A DNA stretch of 64,000 nucleotides from Thermincola carboxydiphila (GTDB taxonomy: Bacteria > Bacillota > Thermincolia > Thermincolales > UBA2595), in the NCBI GenBank assembly GCA_016841045.1, contig JAENZX010000001.1, positions 81,541 through 145,540 on the forward strand, in the 5' to 3' direction. A model generated the notes under the pieces. That model made no database searches. It saw only the letters and a program-made list of their open reading frames with translations, and had not been told where the DNA came from. Both the position numbers and the translations under genes were made by a program. Positions 49,257 through 59,830 of this stretch are shown here, in pieces (the stretch's first letter is position 1; the number at the start of each line of letters is the position of its first letter).

Positions 49257-50558
49257 CTACAAGATATTCAAGTCTTCTCCCTTAAGCACTTTGTTGACTG
49301 TCCTTACTGCACACATCTTACCACACATAGTACAAGAGTCGCTGTGTTCAGGCATGGAACTCTCACGATATTCCCGGGCTTTCTCAGGGTCAATGGCCAG
49401 ACTGAACATTTTCTCCCAGTCCAGTTCCCTCCTTGCCTCGCTCATTTCGTTATCCCATGCCCTGGCACCCTTTATCCCCTTGGCAATATCAGCTGCATGA
49501 GCTGCAATCCTAGCTGCTATAATACCTTCCTTCATATCTTTTAGATCAGGAAGTCTCAAGTGTTCAGCAGGAGTTACATAACAAAGAAAGTCTGCCCCCT
49601 TGGCCGCAGCAATTGCCCCGCCAATGGCACTGGTTATATGGTCATAACCAGGTGCCACATCGGTAACTAAAGGCCCTAATACATAAAAGGGTGCTCCATG
49701 ACACAAACGCTTTTCCAAGACTACATTGGCCTCTATCTCGTCTAGAGCCATATGTCCCGGGCCTTCTATCATAACCTGAACATTTTTGGCCCAGGCCCTT
49801 TTTGTCAGCTCTCCAAGTACAATTAATTCCTCTATCTGGGATGCATCGGTAGAATCATTAATACTCCCCGGTCTACAGGCATCACCAAGGCTTATGGTAA
49901 CATCATATTTGGCAAAGATATCTAGCACTCTGTCGTAATGTTCAAAAAACGGGTTTTCATTTCCTGTTAACTCCATCCAGGCAAACAAAAGGGATCCGCC
50001 CCTTGAAACTATGTTGGTAAGCCTGCCATTCTTTTTGAAGCGTTCTGCAGTAGCCCTGTTTATCCCCGCATGGATAGTCATAAAATCGACTCCGTCTTGG
50101 GCATGGCGCTCAACCACTTCCAAAAACTCTTCAGCGGAGATGCTGGATAGGTCTTTGTCATAAAAGCCTACCGCATCATATATAGGGACAGTTCCAATCA
50201 TTGCCGGCGAGGTTTCTATGAGCCGTTTTCTGAATTCCTGTGTTTTTCCATAGGAGCTTAGATCCATAATGGCTTCTGCTTTAAGCTCGACTGCTTTTTT
50301 GACTTTCTCCAATTCCATTTCAAAGTCACAGCAGTCCCTGGAAATCCCGAGGTTAACGTTTATCTTGGTCCTTAAGCCCTGGCCTACACCTTCCGGGTTA
50401 AGAGACTTATGATTTTTATTTGCAGGAATAATCACTTTTCCTTCAGCCAAAAGCCCTCTGATCTCTTCTGCTGTTTTACCTTCTTTTTGAGCTACTATCT
50501 CCATTTCACGGGTAATAATTCCCTGCCTGGCGGCATCCATTTGGGTGCTATACACCAT
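49257..50558 (-). CDS. thiC: Phosphomethylpyrimidine synthase ThiC
   Basis: Radical SAM enzyme converting AIR to HMP phosphate. The 433-aa length is the short bacterial form. Landmarks: [44 protein letters not shown] and the C-terminal cluster motif [11 protein letters not shown] start; its first bases overlap the thiE stop by 11 bp, so the two are translationally coupled. Confidence 0.96.
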   Translation of the reverse strand: MVYSTQMDAARQGIITREMEIVAQKEGKTAEEIRGLLAEGKVIIPANKNHKSLNPEGVGQGLRTKINVNLGISRDCCDFEMELEKVKKAVELKAEAIMDLSSYGKTQEFRKRLIETSPAMIGTVPIYDAVGFYDKDLSSISAEEFLEVVERHAQDGVDFMTIHAGINRATAERFKKNGRLTNIVSRGGSLLFAWMELTGNENPFFEHYDRVLDIFAKYDVTISLGDACRPGSINDSTDASQIEELIVLGELTKRAWAKNVQVMIEGPGHMALDEIEANVVLEKRLCHGAPFYVLGPLVTDVAPGYDHITSAIGGAIAAAKGADFLCYVTPAEHLRLPDLKDMKEGIIAARIAAHAADIAKGIKGARAWDNEMSEARRELDWEKMFSLAIDPEKAREYRESSMPEHSDSCTMCGKMCAVRTVNKVLKGEDLNIL

Positions 50559-51609
50559 TTACACATCCCTTCATCTTTTGCCTTATGCTTTTGATCTTCT
50601 TCTCTATCGATTCTGCCCCTACAATTTCTGTAATCAGAGCCGCGCACCTTGCTCCCCTGGCAACAACTTCCTCAATATTGTGTTCCTTGATTCCTCCTAT
50701 GGCCACAAAAGGAATATCAATGTTATTTGCCACATACTCAAGATACTCCAAACCGACAGGTTCACATACATCCTTTTTAGTAAACGTCCGGTATATCGGC
50801 CCAACCCCTATGTAGTCGGCCCCTCTTTGCACAGCATCCAGTGCTTGCTCTGGTGAATGGGTCGATAATCCGATTATCATTTCTACACCAACAAGTTCCC
50901 TGACCTTTTCAATGGGGAGATCATCCTGACCGATATGGACCCCGTCAGCCTGCACCAGCATAGCAATGTCAATGTCATCATTGATAATAAAGGTTACACC
51001 CGCTTCTTTGGTCAGTTGGCGAATCTTAAGGCATTCCCTGTACTTCTGCAGTAATTTTTTATCCTTTTCCCGGTACTGGATTATCTTTATTCCTGCCCTA
51101 ATCATCGACTCCACTACCTGAATGTTATCCCGCCCCGCTGAATACTCTTCTCCTGTTATACAGTACAAGTCGGTATCCAACTTGACTTTTTTTACCTCAG
51201 GTAAGTTCATCATGTGAAATTCTTTTTCCAAAGAATAAGCCTCAAAACGGAAACCTTCATACATTTTTGCAGCGGTATATTCACCCAACACTTTCAAGTA
51301 TTCTTCTATCACTCGCAGTGCTTCCTGAGCCCTTTTAAAATTTGCAGAAACTAAATCCTCAAGGGATTGCCTGTCATCGACAGTCAGCTTCTTTGAAACT
51401 TTGACGCCTACATCTGTTTGGGAATCTCTTGCCTTCAGGCACATTTCTCTGCATATCTCAACATTTTTCCTGACCTTATGCCTCAGCTGTTTAATCATCT
51501 CTGAAAGACTTTGGTCATTGTAATAAAACCGTGCCAAATCTTCCAGAACCCTTAGCCCCTCTGATGCCCGGTTCAAGTTAGCATCTATTATCCGGTAAAT
51601 CGGATGCAA
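50548..51609 (-). CDS. thiE: ThiD2-ThiE fusion (HMP-P kinase-type domain plus thiamine phosphate synthase)
   Basis: A 353-aa two-domain protein. Residues about 1-130 are a ThiD2 domain ([45 protein letters not shown]). Residues about 145-345 are ThiE ([45 protein letters not shown]). ThiD2 is reported to phosphorylate HMP-P in organisms lacking ThiD; no separate thiD is in the operon. TTG start behind GGAGGG. Confidence 0.92.
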   Translation of the reverse strand: MHPIYRIIDANLNRASEGLRVLEDLARFYYNDQSLSEMIKQLRHKVRKNVEICREMCLKARDSQTDVGVKVSKKLTVDDRQSLEDLVSANFKRAQEALRVIEEYLKVLGEYTAAKMYEGFRFEAYSLEKEFHMMNLPEVKKVKLDTDLYCITGEEYSAGRDNIQVVESMIRAGIKIIQYREKDKKLLQKYRECLKIRQLTKEAGVTFIINDDIDIAMLVQADGVHIGQDDLPIEKVRELVGVEMIIGLSTHSPEQALDAVQRGADYIGVGPIYRTFTKKDVCEPVGLEYLEYVANNIDIPFVAIGGIKEHNIEEVVARGARCAALITEIVGAESIEKKIKSIRQKMKGCVNGV

Positions 51610-51645
51610 GGTTTACCCTCCTTCACAAGATACTTAAAAGTGCGT

Positions 51646-52746
51646 TTAAATAGCCTGCCAGTCTTTGAAAACAGGTTGAAAACCTTTGTTATATATCATT
51701 TCTTTAATTTCCCGTACACTCCGCTCATCAGAAATGTCAAACTGGCCCTCAGTCTTCTCTGCGGAACCATAACCGCCAACTTCAGTGGAAGAACCCGCAG
51801 ACATCCTAGTTACCCCAAGACCAATCAGATTATCACGAAATTGAGCCCGTTCCCGTGTAGAGACTGCTATACTAACCCTTGGCATAAAAAGCCGCATTGC
51901 AAGCATAAACTGAACCAGGTTCCTGTCGCTAACCTCAAATTTAGGCTGAAATGCACCTTTGTGGGGCCTGATTCTCGGCATAGAAAAGCCGATTTCAGTT
52001 TCCGGGAATTTATCCTGCAGATAACGGGCATGAAGGCCGGTAAAGAAGGCTTCGGTTCGCCATTCCTCCAAGCCCAGCAGTGCTCCTATATTTACACTTC
52101 TCATCCCCGCTTGAGCTGCTCGTTCGGGAGTATCAAGCCTATACCTGTAATTACTCTTGGGTCCCTTCAAATGAAGAGTTGCATACGTATCTTCATTGTA
52201 GACTTCCTGATACATAGTCATACCATCTACACCCGCATTTACTAATTCTTCGTATTCTTGTTCCTCCAGAGAATAGACTTCAATGGCAATAGATGTGAAA
52301 TACTTTTTTAGTACCTCTACACAATCTTTTATATAGGAAACAGAACTTTTCTCTCTTGACTCACCTGTAAGTATTAGTGTGTGTTTTATGCCCGTAGAAG
52401 CTAAAATTCTACCTTCTGTTTCAACTTCCTCCAGGCTGAGCCTTCGCCTGCTGATCCGGTTATGAGTACCGAACCCGCAGTAAACGCAATGATTAGTGCA
52501 GTAATTGGCAAGGTATATCGGCGCATAAAGGAATATAACCCTGCCAAAGTGCTGAAAAGTAAGCTGCTGGGCACGACGTGCCATTGGTTCGAGAAATTTT
52601 TCAGCCGGTTTTGACAGCAGCACAAGAAGGTCACCTTCTAAAAGGTGGTCTTTGTTCAACACACGCAGTACATCTGCGTCAGTTATGTGTTCGAAAACAT
52701 CCGGGCTCAGGTCTTTATATTGGAGATACTTTTCATAAAAACTCAT
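51646..52746 (-). CDS. thiH: 2-iminoacetate synthase ThiH
   Basis: Radical SAM tyrosine lyase making dehydroglycine for the thiazole, typical of anaerobes in place of ThiO. The 366-aa protein has [11 protein letters not shown] (CxxxCxxC cluster), [16 protein letters not shown] and [19 protein letters not shown] 52746. thiG precedes it; the 86-bp gap carries GATACTTCTTTT-type direct repeats. Confidence 0.96.
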   Translation of the reverse strand: MSFYEKYLQYKDLSPDVFEHITDADVLRVLNKDHLLEGDLLVLLSKPAEKFLEPMARRAQQLTFQHFGRVIFLYAPIYLANYCTNHCVYCGFGTHNRISRRRLSLEEVETEGRILASTGIKHTLILTGESREKSSVSYIKDCVEVLKKYFTSIAIEVYSLEEQEYEELVNAGVDGMTMYQEVYNEDTYATLHLKGPKSNYRYRLDTPERAAQAGMRSVNIGALLGLEEWRTEAFFTGLHARYLQDKFPETEIGFSMPRIRPHKGAFQPKFEVSDRNLVQFMLAMRLFMPRVSIAVSTRERAQFRDNLIGLGVTRMSAGSSTEVGGYGSAEKTEGQFDISDERSVREIKEMIYNKGFQPVFKDWQAI

Positions 52747-52749
52747 TTA

Positions 52750-52828
52750 TATAACCCTTTCTTATGATACTTCTTTTGATACTTCTTTTATATTTCTCTA
52801 GATACTTTTCTTACACCTCTCCTGATAC
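52750..52828. repeat. GATACTTTT-type short direct repeats between thiG and thiH
   Basis: Five or so degenerate copies of GATACTT(C/T)TTTT in 70 bp. They interrupt what is otherwise a tight operon. Confidence 0.5.
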
Positions 52829-52832
52829 TTTT

Positions 52833-53600
52833 TTAATCAAGGAATCCTGTCAATGGAGAAGATGCTTCAGCAAAATTCTTTACAGCTCCCGCACCTGCCA
52901 AATAAGCTTTTCTTCCAGCTTTTACTGCGAGACCAAAAGCCTCCCCCATCATTACCGGGTTCCCTGCCGTAGCAAGAGCTGTATTGACAAGTACAGCATC
53001 AGCCCCAATTTCCATTGCTTCAGCAGCATGGGAAGGTTTACCCAGACCGGCGTCCACAATAACAGGTATATCAATTTCGTCCACAAGTATCCTGACCATT
53101 TCTTTTGTCTTCAGGCCCTTGTTTGTACCAATGGGCGCTCCTAAAGGCATTACTGCCGCAGCTCCGGCATCCCTCATACGTTTAGCATCCATTAGGTCAG
53201 GGGTCATGTACGGCAGAACCACGAAACCTTCCTTTACCAGTATCTCTGTAGCTTTTGTTGTTTCATAATTGTCTGGCAGGAGATACTTATTGTCGGAAAT
53301 GACTTCAATTTTTATCCAGTTACCGCATCCTGCTGACCTGGCCAGCTTTGCTATCCTTACAGCTTCTTCTGCATTTCTGGCCCCTGATGTATTTGGCATA
53401 AGGATACATTCCTCAGGGATATGCTCCAGAATGTTTTCATCAGGGGAGTCAAAATCAACCCTTCTTAAGGCAACAGTAACAACCTGAGCTCCCGAACTCC
53501 TGATTACCTCCGGAATTATCCGGTTTGAATGGAACTTGCCGGTTCCGACAAATAATCGGCTTTTTAATTCCCGGCCACCAATTACCAATTTATCTTCCAT
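52833..53600 (-). CDS. thiG: Thiazole synthase ThiG
   Basis: A 255-aa TIM-barrel enzyme condensing DXP, dehydroglycine and ThiS-thiocarboxylate. [19 protein letters not shown] opens it; [18 protein letters not shown] contains the catalytic lysine region, and [20 protein letters not shown] with [10 protein letters not shown] binds phosphate. First gene after the TPP riboswitch. Confidence 0.95.
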   Translation of the reverse strand: MEDKLVIGGRELKSRLFVGTGKFHSNRIIPEVIRSSGAQVVTVALRRVDFDSPDENILEHIPEECILMPNTSGARNAEEAVRIAKLARSAGCGNWIKIEVISDNKYLLPDNYETTKATEILVKEGFVVLPYMTPDLMDAKRMRDAGAAAVMPLGAPIGTNKGLKTKEMVRILVDEIDIPVIVDAGLGKPSHAAEAMEIGADAVLVNTALATAGNPVMMGEAFGLAVKAGRKAYLAGAGAVKNFAEASSPLTGFLD

Positions 53601-53675
53601 AACTGCCTCCTAAAAAAATATAAATAAAAAAAGCTCACCACAAAGAGGTAAGCAAAGGATTAAATAATTCATTCC

Positions 53676-53757
53676 GCTTCCCTACGATGGTCCTAACCAT
53701 GTCAGGTTCAAAGGGTTAAGATAGAATCTCTCTCAGCCTTAAGGCACCCCCAGCACA
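53676..53757 (-). ncRNA. TPP riboswitch (THI element)
   Basis: Minus strand: GTGCTGGGGGTGCC, then GGCTGAGAGAGA, ACCCTTTGAACCTGA, and CATCGTAGGGAAGCGG, all conserved THI-box blocks in order. It lies between a sigma-A promoter and thiG. No clear terminator is seen after it, so translation or a weaker structure may be the control point. Confidence 0.96.
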
Positions 53758-53777
53758 TCTATTTAGTTATTTCTTAT

Positions 53778-53806
53778 ATTATAGGTGAATTTAGCTTTCT
53801 TGTAAA
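53778..53806 (-). promoter_or_regulatory. Promoter of the thi operon
   Basis: Minus strand: -35 TTTACA (53801-53806), 17-bp spacer, -10 TATAAT (53778-53783), 20 bp before the riboswitch. Confidence 0.8.
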
Positions 53807-53808
53807 GG

Positions 53809-53877
53809 TTCTTCTTATTTCTTCTTATCTCTTATGTGTTCTTCTTATCTCTTATGTGTTCTTCTTATCTCTTAGCC
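53809..53877. repeat. 20-bp tandem repeat (about three copies) upstream of the thi promoter
   Basis: CTTCTTATCTCTTATGTGTT at 53821-53840 and 53841-53860 is identical, with a third partial copy to 53874 and a degenerate one before. Likely slippage-prone VNTR. Confidence 0.8.
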
Positions 53878-53972
53878 CAATAGTTCATTTAAGGTTAAAT
53901 TTAAAGCATACGAAACATATCTAACAAAAATTCATATCATAGAATAAATAACAATTAAAGGAACGCTGCCAG

Positions 53973-54251
53973 ATGTCAAATAACCTAGAAAAGTTCGAAA
54001 AATTAATTGGTGCGGACTTGTTCAGGTCCCTACAAAATGGCGACGTTATCGATATCGTTCAGTTAAACGCCGTTATTGCCTTACTGATAAAATTAAACCT
54101 GACATTTACCCTAAACTTTAATGAAGCAACAAACCAAAATGTCGCAGCAGCCCAGCTTAACATTACTCTATCACCAAACATGACTTTAACCCTGCTTCTG
54201 CCATTCGCACGAGGCCCGGTTCTTCCTTTAGTTGCGAGGATTGAGCTATAA
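53973..54251 (+). CDS. Hypothetical protein, 92 aa, beta-repeat-like
   Basis: Unknown family. MSNNLEKFEKLIGADLFRSL opens it; the middle and end are alternating hydrophobic stretches LIKLNLTFTLNFNEATNQN, QLNITLSPNMTLTLLLPF. No signal peptide. A start ATG 12 bp after AAAGGAACG and a strong terminator after it support a real gene. It resembles small spore-associated proteins in style only. Confidence 0.65.
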   Translation: MSNNLEKFEKLIGADLFRSLQNGDVIDIVQLNAVIALLIKLNLTFTLNFNEATNQNVAAAQLNITLSPNMTLTLLLPFARGPVLPLVARIEL

Positions 54252-54252
54252 A

Positions 54253-54283
54253 AACCCGGGGATTCAGAAAAAGCCCCCGGGTT
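54253..54283. terminator. Terminator between the 92-aa gene and the chemoreceptor gene
   Basis: AACCCGGGG, 13-nt loop, CCCCGGGTT then CTTATT; between convergent genes. Confidence 0.75.
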
Positions 54284-54296
54284 CTTATTACATATG

Positions 54297-56153
54297 CTAT
54301 ATTTTAAATTGTGCAATTATGTTTTTGAGTCCATCAGCCATTTCATGTAACTGTTCACTGGAAGCGTTAATTTCTTCTATTGCAGCTGTAAGTTCCTCAG
54401 TTGATGCTGATACTTCTTCTGCTGTTGATGCATTCTCCTGGGAAATAGTAGATATACTTCTGATAGTAGAATTTACCTCCTGAGCAGAAGCAGTCATTTC
54501 CTCTGTCGAGGCGCTGCTTTCTTCTGTAATAGCTGAGGCATTGTTCATAGCTTCGGCAACCTTATTGCTATTAACCAAAATGTCTTTAATTACTGCCATT
54601 ATCTTTTCTGTCCGTTCCCCGGATAATTGAACTCCTTTAACTATTTCCTGTAATGAAGCTCCTGCCTCTTCTGCAAGAATAACTCCCTGTTCAACATCCC
54701 TGGTTCCAACATTCATTGAATCCACTGCCGTTACTGTACCTCGCTGTATTTCTGTAATTAAGAGAGCAATTTCCTTAGTCGCCTTACCGGACCTTTCAGC
54801 AAGTTTCCGCACTTCATCTGCAACGACCGCAAATCCCTTGCCGTGCTCACCGGCACGTGCTGCTTCTATGGCCGCATTCAGGGCTAAAAGGTTCGTCTGC
54901 TCAGCAATTTCATCGATTACTTCTATAATTTCGCCTATCCTTTGAGACTGGCTGCCTAACTCATTGATTTTTTGAGCAGTGGTGAAAACGGCCTCTTTCA
55001 CCTGATTCATCCCCTCTATAGTCCTCTCGACCGCTTTTCCACCTTTTAATGCAACCTCTCCGTTCTGTTCAGCCAGCTCTTGAACTGCTTCCATACTTTC
55101 TGCCATGTCATCCATTTGGAGTTTCATTGAATTAACCATAGATGCAGTTTCAACTATATTACGGCTCTGTTCCTGTGCTCCAAGAGAAATCTGTTCTATG
55201 GCTGCAGCCACCTGATCTATCATTTCTACCGCATTTGTGACATTTCCGGATTGTTCGGTTGATCCGTAAGCAACATTTCCGATGGCCTGTGCTACATTCT
55301 GGGTAGCCTGGGCGGCTTCACCGGAATTATTGGCAAGCTGTTGGCTGGTGGCAGCAACCTGCCTTGAGGTCTCATTAACCCTTAAAATAAGATCTCGTAA
55401 ATTAGAAACCATAATTCTAAAGGCATCCGCCAGAGATTCTATCTCATCTTTGGTCCTGATTTTGGACACTTCCTTTGTCAGGTCACCTTTGGAGATGGTA
55501 TCTGCGATTTCTGTCAGTTCGATAATTGGTTTGGAGATTGAACGTCCCAGGAACAACCCAAAGCCAATACATAAGACCGTACTAATCAGAGCAATCACTA
55601 GTGTTAGAGACTTTTGAAAATTTGCTATTGATTTTGCGGTACTTATATTTTCCTTTATAAGTTTATCGTTTAATTCCTCCAGTTCATCAAGAGCGCTTTT
55701 AAACTCTTTACTATTTTCTAATGCAGCGATTATATATGGCTGGGCAGCCGCCTCATTATCCACTTTATAATACTCAATTATTTTATCAGCTTTTTCTGCG
55801 TATTCATCTCCGTTGCTTGTAATCACGGCTAGCAGCTTTCTGCCTTGTTCTGTAGTAAGTTCTTTCTGTAAATCCTTTTCAACAGTTGATATCTCTTCCT
55901 GAACCTTTGCAAGTTCATTTAAGTATTTCTCATTTTTATATAACATAAAGCCCCTGACATTTGCTATTTCCTGATTTAACAAACTCTCAAGATCCATAAT
56001 CCCTTCTGTAACAGGGATTCTTCTGTCAGTCACATAGTCGTATTTTTGTATAACCTGTGTAAGTCCGTTGATACCAAAAAAGGATACCAGACCAAGCAAA
56101 ATAATAGAAACTGCATAACCTAAAAGAATCTTTACACCAACGTTTAACCTCAT
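54297..56153 (-). CDS. Methyl-accepting chemotaxis protein
   Basis: A 618-aa membrane receptor. TM1 about residues 8-28, a four-helix-bundle-type sensor (about 35-180), TM2 about 187-208, a HAMP domain ([20 protein letters not shown]), and a long signalling domain whose tip is [42 protein letters not shown] (given here as the well-known hairpin, positions about 435-475). Ligand unknown. No che genes are adjacent, so it is an orphan receptor. The leader carries two mutually exclusive stems. Confidence 0.92.
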   Translation of the reverse strand: MRLNVGVKILLGYAVSIILLGLVSFFGINGLTQVIQKYDYVTDRRIPVTEGIMDLESLLNQEIANVRGFMLYKNEKYLNELAKVQEEISTVEKDLQKELTTEQGRKLLAVITSNGDEYAEKADKIIEYYKVDNEAAAQPYIIAALENSKEFKSALDELEELNDKLIKENISTAKSIANFQKSLTLVIALISTVLCIGFGLFLGRSISKPIIELTEIADTISKGDLTKEVSKIRTKDEIESLADAFRIMVSNLRDLILRVNETSRQVAATSQQLANNSGEAAQATQNVAQAIGNVAYGSTEQSGNVTNAVEMIDQVAAAIEQISLGAQEQSRNIVETASMVNSMKLQMDDMAESMEAVQELAEQNGEVALKGGKAVERTIEGMNQVKEAVFTTAQKINELGSQSQRIGEIIEVIDEIAEQTNLLALNAAIEAARAGEHGKGFAVVADEVRKLAERSGKATKEIALLITEIQRGTVTAVDSMNVGTRDVEQGVILAEEAGASLQEIVKGVQLSGERTEKIMAVIKDILVNSNKVAEAMNNASAITEESSASTEEMTASAQEVNSTIRSISTISQENASTAEEVSASTEELTAAIEEINASSEQLHEMADGLKNIIAQFKI

Positions 56154-56176
56154 AAGTCAACACTCCCCTCAGCTGT

Positions 56177-56220
56177 TGTAGATTTACATCACGATTGTGC
56201 AAATCTACATTTTCACAATC
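56177..56220 (-). promoter_or_regulatory. Two overlapping, mutually exclusive inverted repeats in the chemoreceptor leader
   Basis: TGTAGATTT (56177-56185) pairs with AAATCTACA (56201-56209). GATTGTG (56193-56199) pairs with CACAATC (56214-56220). The second stem uses the loop of the first, so only one can form at a time. They lie 24-67 bp before the start codon. Confidence 0.55.
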
Positions 56221-56525
56221 ATTTCATATACTGGCTTTACTTTTCTTTTTATTCCTGCCCTTTGGGCAGCTTCGGCTATATTTCGACATATTCTGAAATA
56301 ATATGCGTTATTCCTCCTTATTTCCATTATCTTCAGCAATAATATGCATCATTTTTTTTTATCGGTACAATAAAATATTTTTTGTTTCGCAAATGCCCCT
56401 AACGTGAGGAATAATCGCCATCCATTTATTACTAAGCAACTTGGCTGAACATCTTAAACTTAATTTGCGTAATATACATCAAATCGGTTCATCCGATATC
56501 TAACAACTAGAAGGGAGGCCAACGG
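56221..56525. other. Intergenic region between chemoreceptor and YjcZ-like gene
   Basis: AT-rich, no gene. A CCCTTTGGGCAGC-type short hairpin at about 56259 and several ATAATATGC repeats (56300, 56338) are seen. No recognisable riboswitch. Confidence 0.4.
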
Positions 56526-56615
56526 ATGAGTGGTTTAGGTGGTTTCTTTAATGGCAGCGGTACATTTGTAATATTTCTAATTCTGATTCTCCTTGTCATC
56601 GGAGATGTTGACTAG
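56526..56615 (+). CDS. YjcZ-like small membrane protein (29 aa)
   Basis: MSGLGGFFNGSGTFVIFL followed by ILILLVIGDVD. One hydrophobic helix. Behind AGAAGGGAGG, followed by a perfect terminator. Twin of the 25-aa protein at 20982, sharing FFN, FLILILL and GDVD. Sporulation-associated by family; function unknown. Confidence 0.75.
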   Translation: MSGLGGFFNGSGTFVIFLILILLVIGDVD

Positions 56616-56632
56616 TTAGAATTTAGGGATGC

Positions 56633-56662
56633 AAAAAGCCGCCCGGCCCCGGGCGGCTTTTT
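56633..56662. terminator. Bidirectional terminator
   Basis: AAAAAGCCGCCCGG-CC-CCGGGCGGCTTTTT, 14-bp stem, serving the YjcZ-like gene and the convergent coo operon. Confidence 0.92.
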
Positions 56663-56666
56663 GTTT

Positions 56667-57902
56667 TTACCACAAAATTCTTTGTCCTATTCGTCCTTGT
56701 TTGAGATCATTCTTGGTCTTACCCAGCGGTACTCCTTCTTTGATGAGAGAAGTCAGCACCCCGGCACGTACTGTGTTACCCACCATAATGTAACCTACCA
56801 GCCTATCCCCTTTAAAAATCAGCCTGCGGTATAGGTTGCCACCGGGGAACAGTTTCACAACTTCATAGTTTTCCCCTTCTGCTCTGGTTAAGCCGGCAGC
56901 GATTGTTGACAAACCAAAAAAATCAGCTGAGTTCATGCCCATCGAACCTTCATAAACTGTAGGGGCGCCAGCCATATTTCGCCCTGCTGCAATTCCCTGT
57001 TCTGCAGCATTGGGCCATATTGCATTAATCCTTTTTTCACCGGTTAATACATCTGCAGCCTGAGCTACATCTCCTGCAGCATAAATATCTGGGATATTCG
57101 TTGCCAGATATTCATTAACCAAAATCCCTCTGTCAAGAGCAATACCACTTCCTGACAGAAATCCGGTGTTAGGGGTAACCCCCTTGCCTATTATCACAAC
57201 CTCTGCAGGGATTGTTTCACCTGTAGTCAATCGTACACCTTGTGCGAAAGTTTCTCCATTAATGTCTTTTCCAATTATCTCAACAACATCGGAATAAAAT
57301 TTCACATTCAACCCATTTCTAATGAGCACATCACCCAGAATCCCTGCGGCCTCACTGTCCAGCATCTGTGACAGTATCTGACCTGAAGATACCAAGCAGG
57401 TTACTGTTAAACCGGCTTTCATTAATGCGTAAGCGGCCTTGAGGGACACAAAACCACCGCCCACAACAACCGCTTGTTTACCCTTACCGGTGAAAGCGGT
57501 TATTCCTTTAGCATCTTCCAGTGTACGAAGGCCAAAGACACCTTTCATTCCTACACCCGGTATATCTGGTATGCTGGGTGAGGCGCCGGTAGCAATCAGA
57601 AGCCTGTCATACTTGTAGAGGTGTTCTTTATCTGTGTGCACCTCGCGTTTGGCGGTATCAATACTTGTTACCTTTTGTCCGGTCGTCAGGAAAATCCTGT
57701 TTTGGACATAAAAATCCGCACTTCTGATTAACATCTGCTCATCAGATATATTACCTTCTAGATAGTAGGAGGTCATACATCTTGCGTAGGCAGGATATTT
57801 CTCATCACTGATTATTTCTATCCGGCCTGCTTTATCAACACCGCGAATAGTCTCAGCTGCAAAAACTCCGGCGGCGCTGTTACCTATAATCAAATAGCGC
57901 AT
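56667..57902 (-). CDS. FAD/NAD(P)-dependent oxidoreductase of the coo operon
   Basis: A 411-aa flavoprotein of the pyridine nucleotide-disulfide class (NADH oxidase/ferredoxin reductase-like). FAD-binding MRYLIIGNSAAGVFAAETIR, NAD-binding QAVVVGGGFVSLKAAYALM, second FAD motif IYAAGDVAQAADV. No redox disulfide CxxxxC; RCMTSYY takes that place. Start ATG 57902 behind GGGGGTGG. Similar CooF-CooS-oxidoreductase sets are known in Clostridia and Carboxydothermus and are thought to pass electrons from CO to NAD(P). Confidence 0.9.
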   Translation of the reverse strand: MRYLIIGNSAAGVFAAETIRGVDKAGRIEIISDEKYPAYARCMTSYYLEGNISDEQMLIRSADFYVQNRIFLTTGQKVTSIDTAKREVHTDKEHLYKYDRLLIATGASPSIPDIPGVGMKGVFGLRTLEDAKGITAFTGKGKQAVVVGGGFVSLKAAYALMKAGLTVTCLVSSGQILSQMLDSEAAGILGDVLIRNGLNVKFYSDVVEIIGKDINGETFAQGVRLTTGETIPAEVVIIGKGVTPNTGFLSGSGIALDRGILVNEYLATNIPDIYAAGDVAQAADVLTGEKRINAIWPNAAEQGIAAGRNMAGAPTVYEGSMGMNSADFFGLSTIAAGLTRAEGENYEVVKLFPGGNLYRRLIFKGDRLVGYIMVGNTVRAGVLTSLIKEGVPLGKTKNDLKQGRIGQRILW

Positions 57903-57920
57903 TACGCCACCCCCATTCAT

Positions 57921-59828
57921 TTATATCCCGAGGGCTTGGCGTTTGGTGATGATATGTTTGATCAGCCCTTGAGCCGCCTTGATGGGGTCTGTTTCAACAT
58001 AAAACCTTCCGCCCAAAAGGCTTTCAGCAGTCTCTCCAGTAAGAATTTCCGTCACCTTCCTGCCTCCAATTAGTTGAGGGACAATACCGAGGTGTGTCAG
58101 TACTCCCAATGAAACAGCCCAGGTCCCTATACTCAGGGCCTTTTCATGCTGGTGCTCAGGGGCGGAGGCAGCAACCGGAAGATCCTTAATTGACACTTTT
58201 AGATAATTCGCCAGAGCAGTTAACAAATCTCCAATACGGGAGTTGTCTACACAACTGCCCATATGAAGCACTGGAGGCAGTGGCCCTCCAATACCGGCGG
58301 CGTTGCCTACAGCAGTGAGCACTGCCTTCAAGGTGTCCCCGGCGTAGGTTTCCGTTGCCTCAGGAGTCATTAACCCGGCTTTGGCAAGAGCCTGGGCAGA
58401 GCATCCTGTAGTTACTACCAGAACGTTATTTTTGATTAATTCCTTAACCATGTTAACATGGAAGGAATCCTGAGCAACTTTTACGTTGTTACACCCGACT
58501 GTACCAACTGCTCCTAGTATGTTTCCGTTGGCTATGTTATCTACTAACGGCTTCAACGGGTTATCAGCATCAAGCTTGGAAAGAGCGGCAACTATTGCCT
58601 CAACACTGAAACCAGCCATCATTTTGGTTTTTATGTTCGGTATATCAACCCGGCTCTTATCACGTCTGGAGTAGTTATCTATTGCTTTGCGCACAATTTC
58701 TTCTGCTTTTTCGTCTGCATCCTTCAGGGTAAACTCTATATGTTCTGTTCCCGGTATCTTTACAATGGGGGCTGTTGTAAATATCTTGGTGTGGTAGCAA
58801 GCAGCAACTCTTGATAGAGATGGCATAATACACTGAACATCTACCACCATAGCGTCAACCGCTCCTGTTATAATAGCAAGCTCCTGAGCCAGGTAGTTAG
58901 ATGCTACGGCCACTCCCTGGCGCATCAAAATTTCGTTACCTGTACAGCAGACACCGGACAATTGAATTCCCTTAGCCCCTTTAGCCTGTGCTTCACCTGA
59001 CAGCTTCCTGGCCCACTCAAGAATTTTCTCAGACAACATCGGTTCATGGCCATGAACGACGATGTTTACATGATCCTCCTTTAGTACACCAAGATTGGCC
59101 TCTGTGACCACCGGAGCGGGTATGCCAAATAAAATATCCTGTATATCTGTTCCCAGGTGTAATCCGGCATAGCCATCAACCAGACCCTGTTTTACAGTTG
59201 CCAAAATGAGGTTTACAGGATCGGCATCCATTCCCATGGTGGTCTGGTGCAGAGCTTCCCTGATTTCCCTGTCCGGGTTCCGCGGTAATACCCCTAGCTT
59301 GCCCCAGGTTTCAACCCTTTCTTTTGGCGCTGTGGCAGTAAGCCACCTCAAAGTGGACTCTGAATGATTTCCAAAATCAGATCTGGCTATATCTACAATT
59401 TCTTTAGCAATATCAGCATCGTCTTTATTTTCCGTCTCAATACCAAGCTTCCCCGCAACTGCCAGGAGCTTTTCCCGGCTTTTGACAGAGTACGTCGCAC
59501 TCCCACCTGCCGCGACGGCTAATGTTTCTACAGCCTCATAAGCATGGTCAACATGAGCCGATGCCCCGGCAGCTACCTGCCTCAGTAAATTACGAGCCAC
59601 AATCAGGTCAGCATCAGCCCCGCAAACTCCAAAAGCCGGGCCATCACCAAAGGGGTCAATACGGCACGGCCCCTGGTTGCAGTGTCTACAGCAAAGGCCG
59701 GTTAATCCGAATCCACACTGAGGCTGTTGAGCTTCAAAACGGTCCCATACAGTCTCTATCCCTTCCTTCTCAGCCTTTTGAATCATTTTTCCCACAGCTG
59801 GGTCAATAGTCTTTTTCAGATAATCCAT
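57921..59828 (-). CDS. cooS: CO dehydrogenase catalytic subunit, CooF-linked form
   Basis: A 635-aa monofunctional CO dehydrogenase, distinct from the one beside acsB. Cluster B/D cysteines lie in CGFGLTGLCCRHCNQGPCRI; C-cluster marks are VVHGHEPMLSEK, VCCTGNEILMRQG, DVQCIMPSL, VGCNNVKVAQD, TTGCSAQALAKAGLM and HMGSCVDNSR. It starts 2 bp after cooF and is followed by the FAD oxidoreductase. CO oxidation feeding ferredoxin-like CooF and NAD(P) is the expected role. Confidence 0.96.
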   Translation of the reverse strand: MDYLKKTIDPAVGKMIQKAEKEGIETVWDRFEAQQPQCGFGLTGLCCRHCNQGPCRIDPFGDGPAFGVCGADADLIVARNLLRQVAAGASAHVDHAYEAVETLAVAAGGSATYSVKSREKLLAVAGKLGIETENKDDADIAKEIVDIARSDFGNHSESTLRWLTATAPKERVETWGKLGVLPRNPDREIREALHQTTMGMDADPVNLILATVKQGLVDGYAGLHLGTDIQDILFGIPAPVVTEANLGVLKEDHVNIVVHGHEPMLSEKILEWARKLSGEAQAKGAKGIQLSGVCCTGNEILMRQGVAVASNYLAQELAIITGAVDAMVVDVQCIMPSLSRVAACYHTKIFTTAPIVKIPGTEHIEFTLKDADEKAEEIVRKAIDNYSRRDKSRVDIPNIKTKMMAGFSVEAIVAALSKLDADNPLKPLVDNIANGNILGAVGTVGCNNVKVAQDSFHVNMVKELIKNNVLVVTTGCSAQALAKAGLMTPEATETYAGDTLKAVLTAVGNAAGIGGPLPPVLHMGSCVDNSRIGDLLTALANYLKVSIKDLPVAASAPEHQHEKALSIGTWAVSLGVLTHLGIVPQLIGGRKVTEILTGETAESLLGGRFYVETDPIKAAQGLIKHIITKRQALGI

Positions 59829-59830
59829 TA

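Noticed and set aside
53809-53877. Possible CRISPR array
   Set aside because: The repeats are directly contiguous with no spacers and no cas genes nearby.
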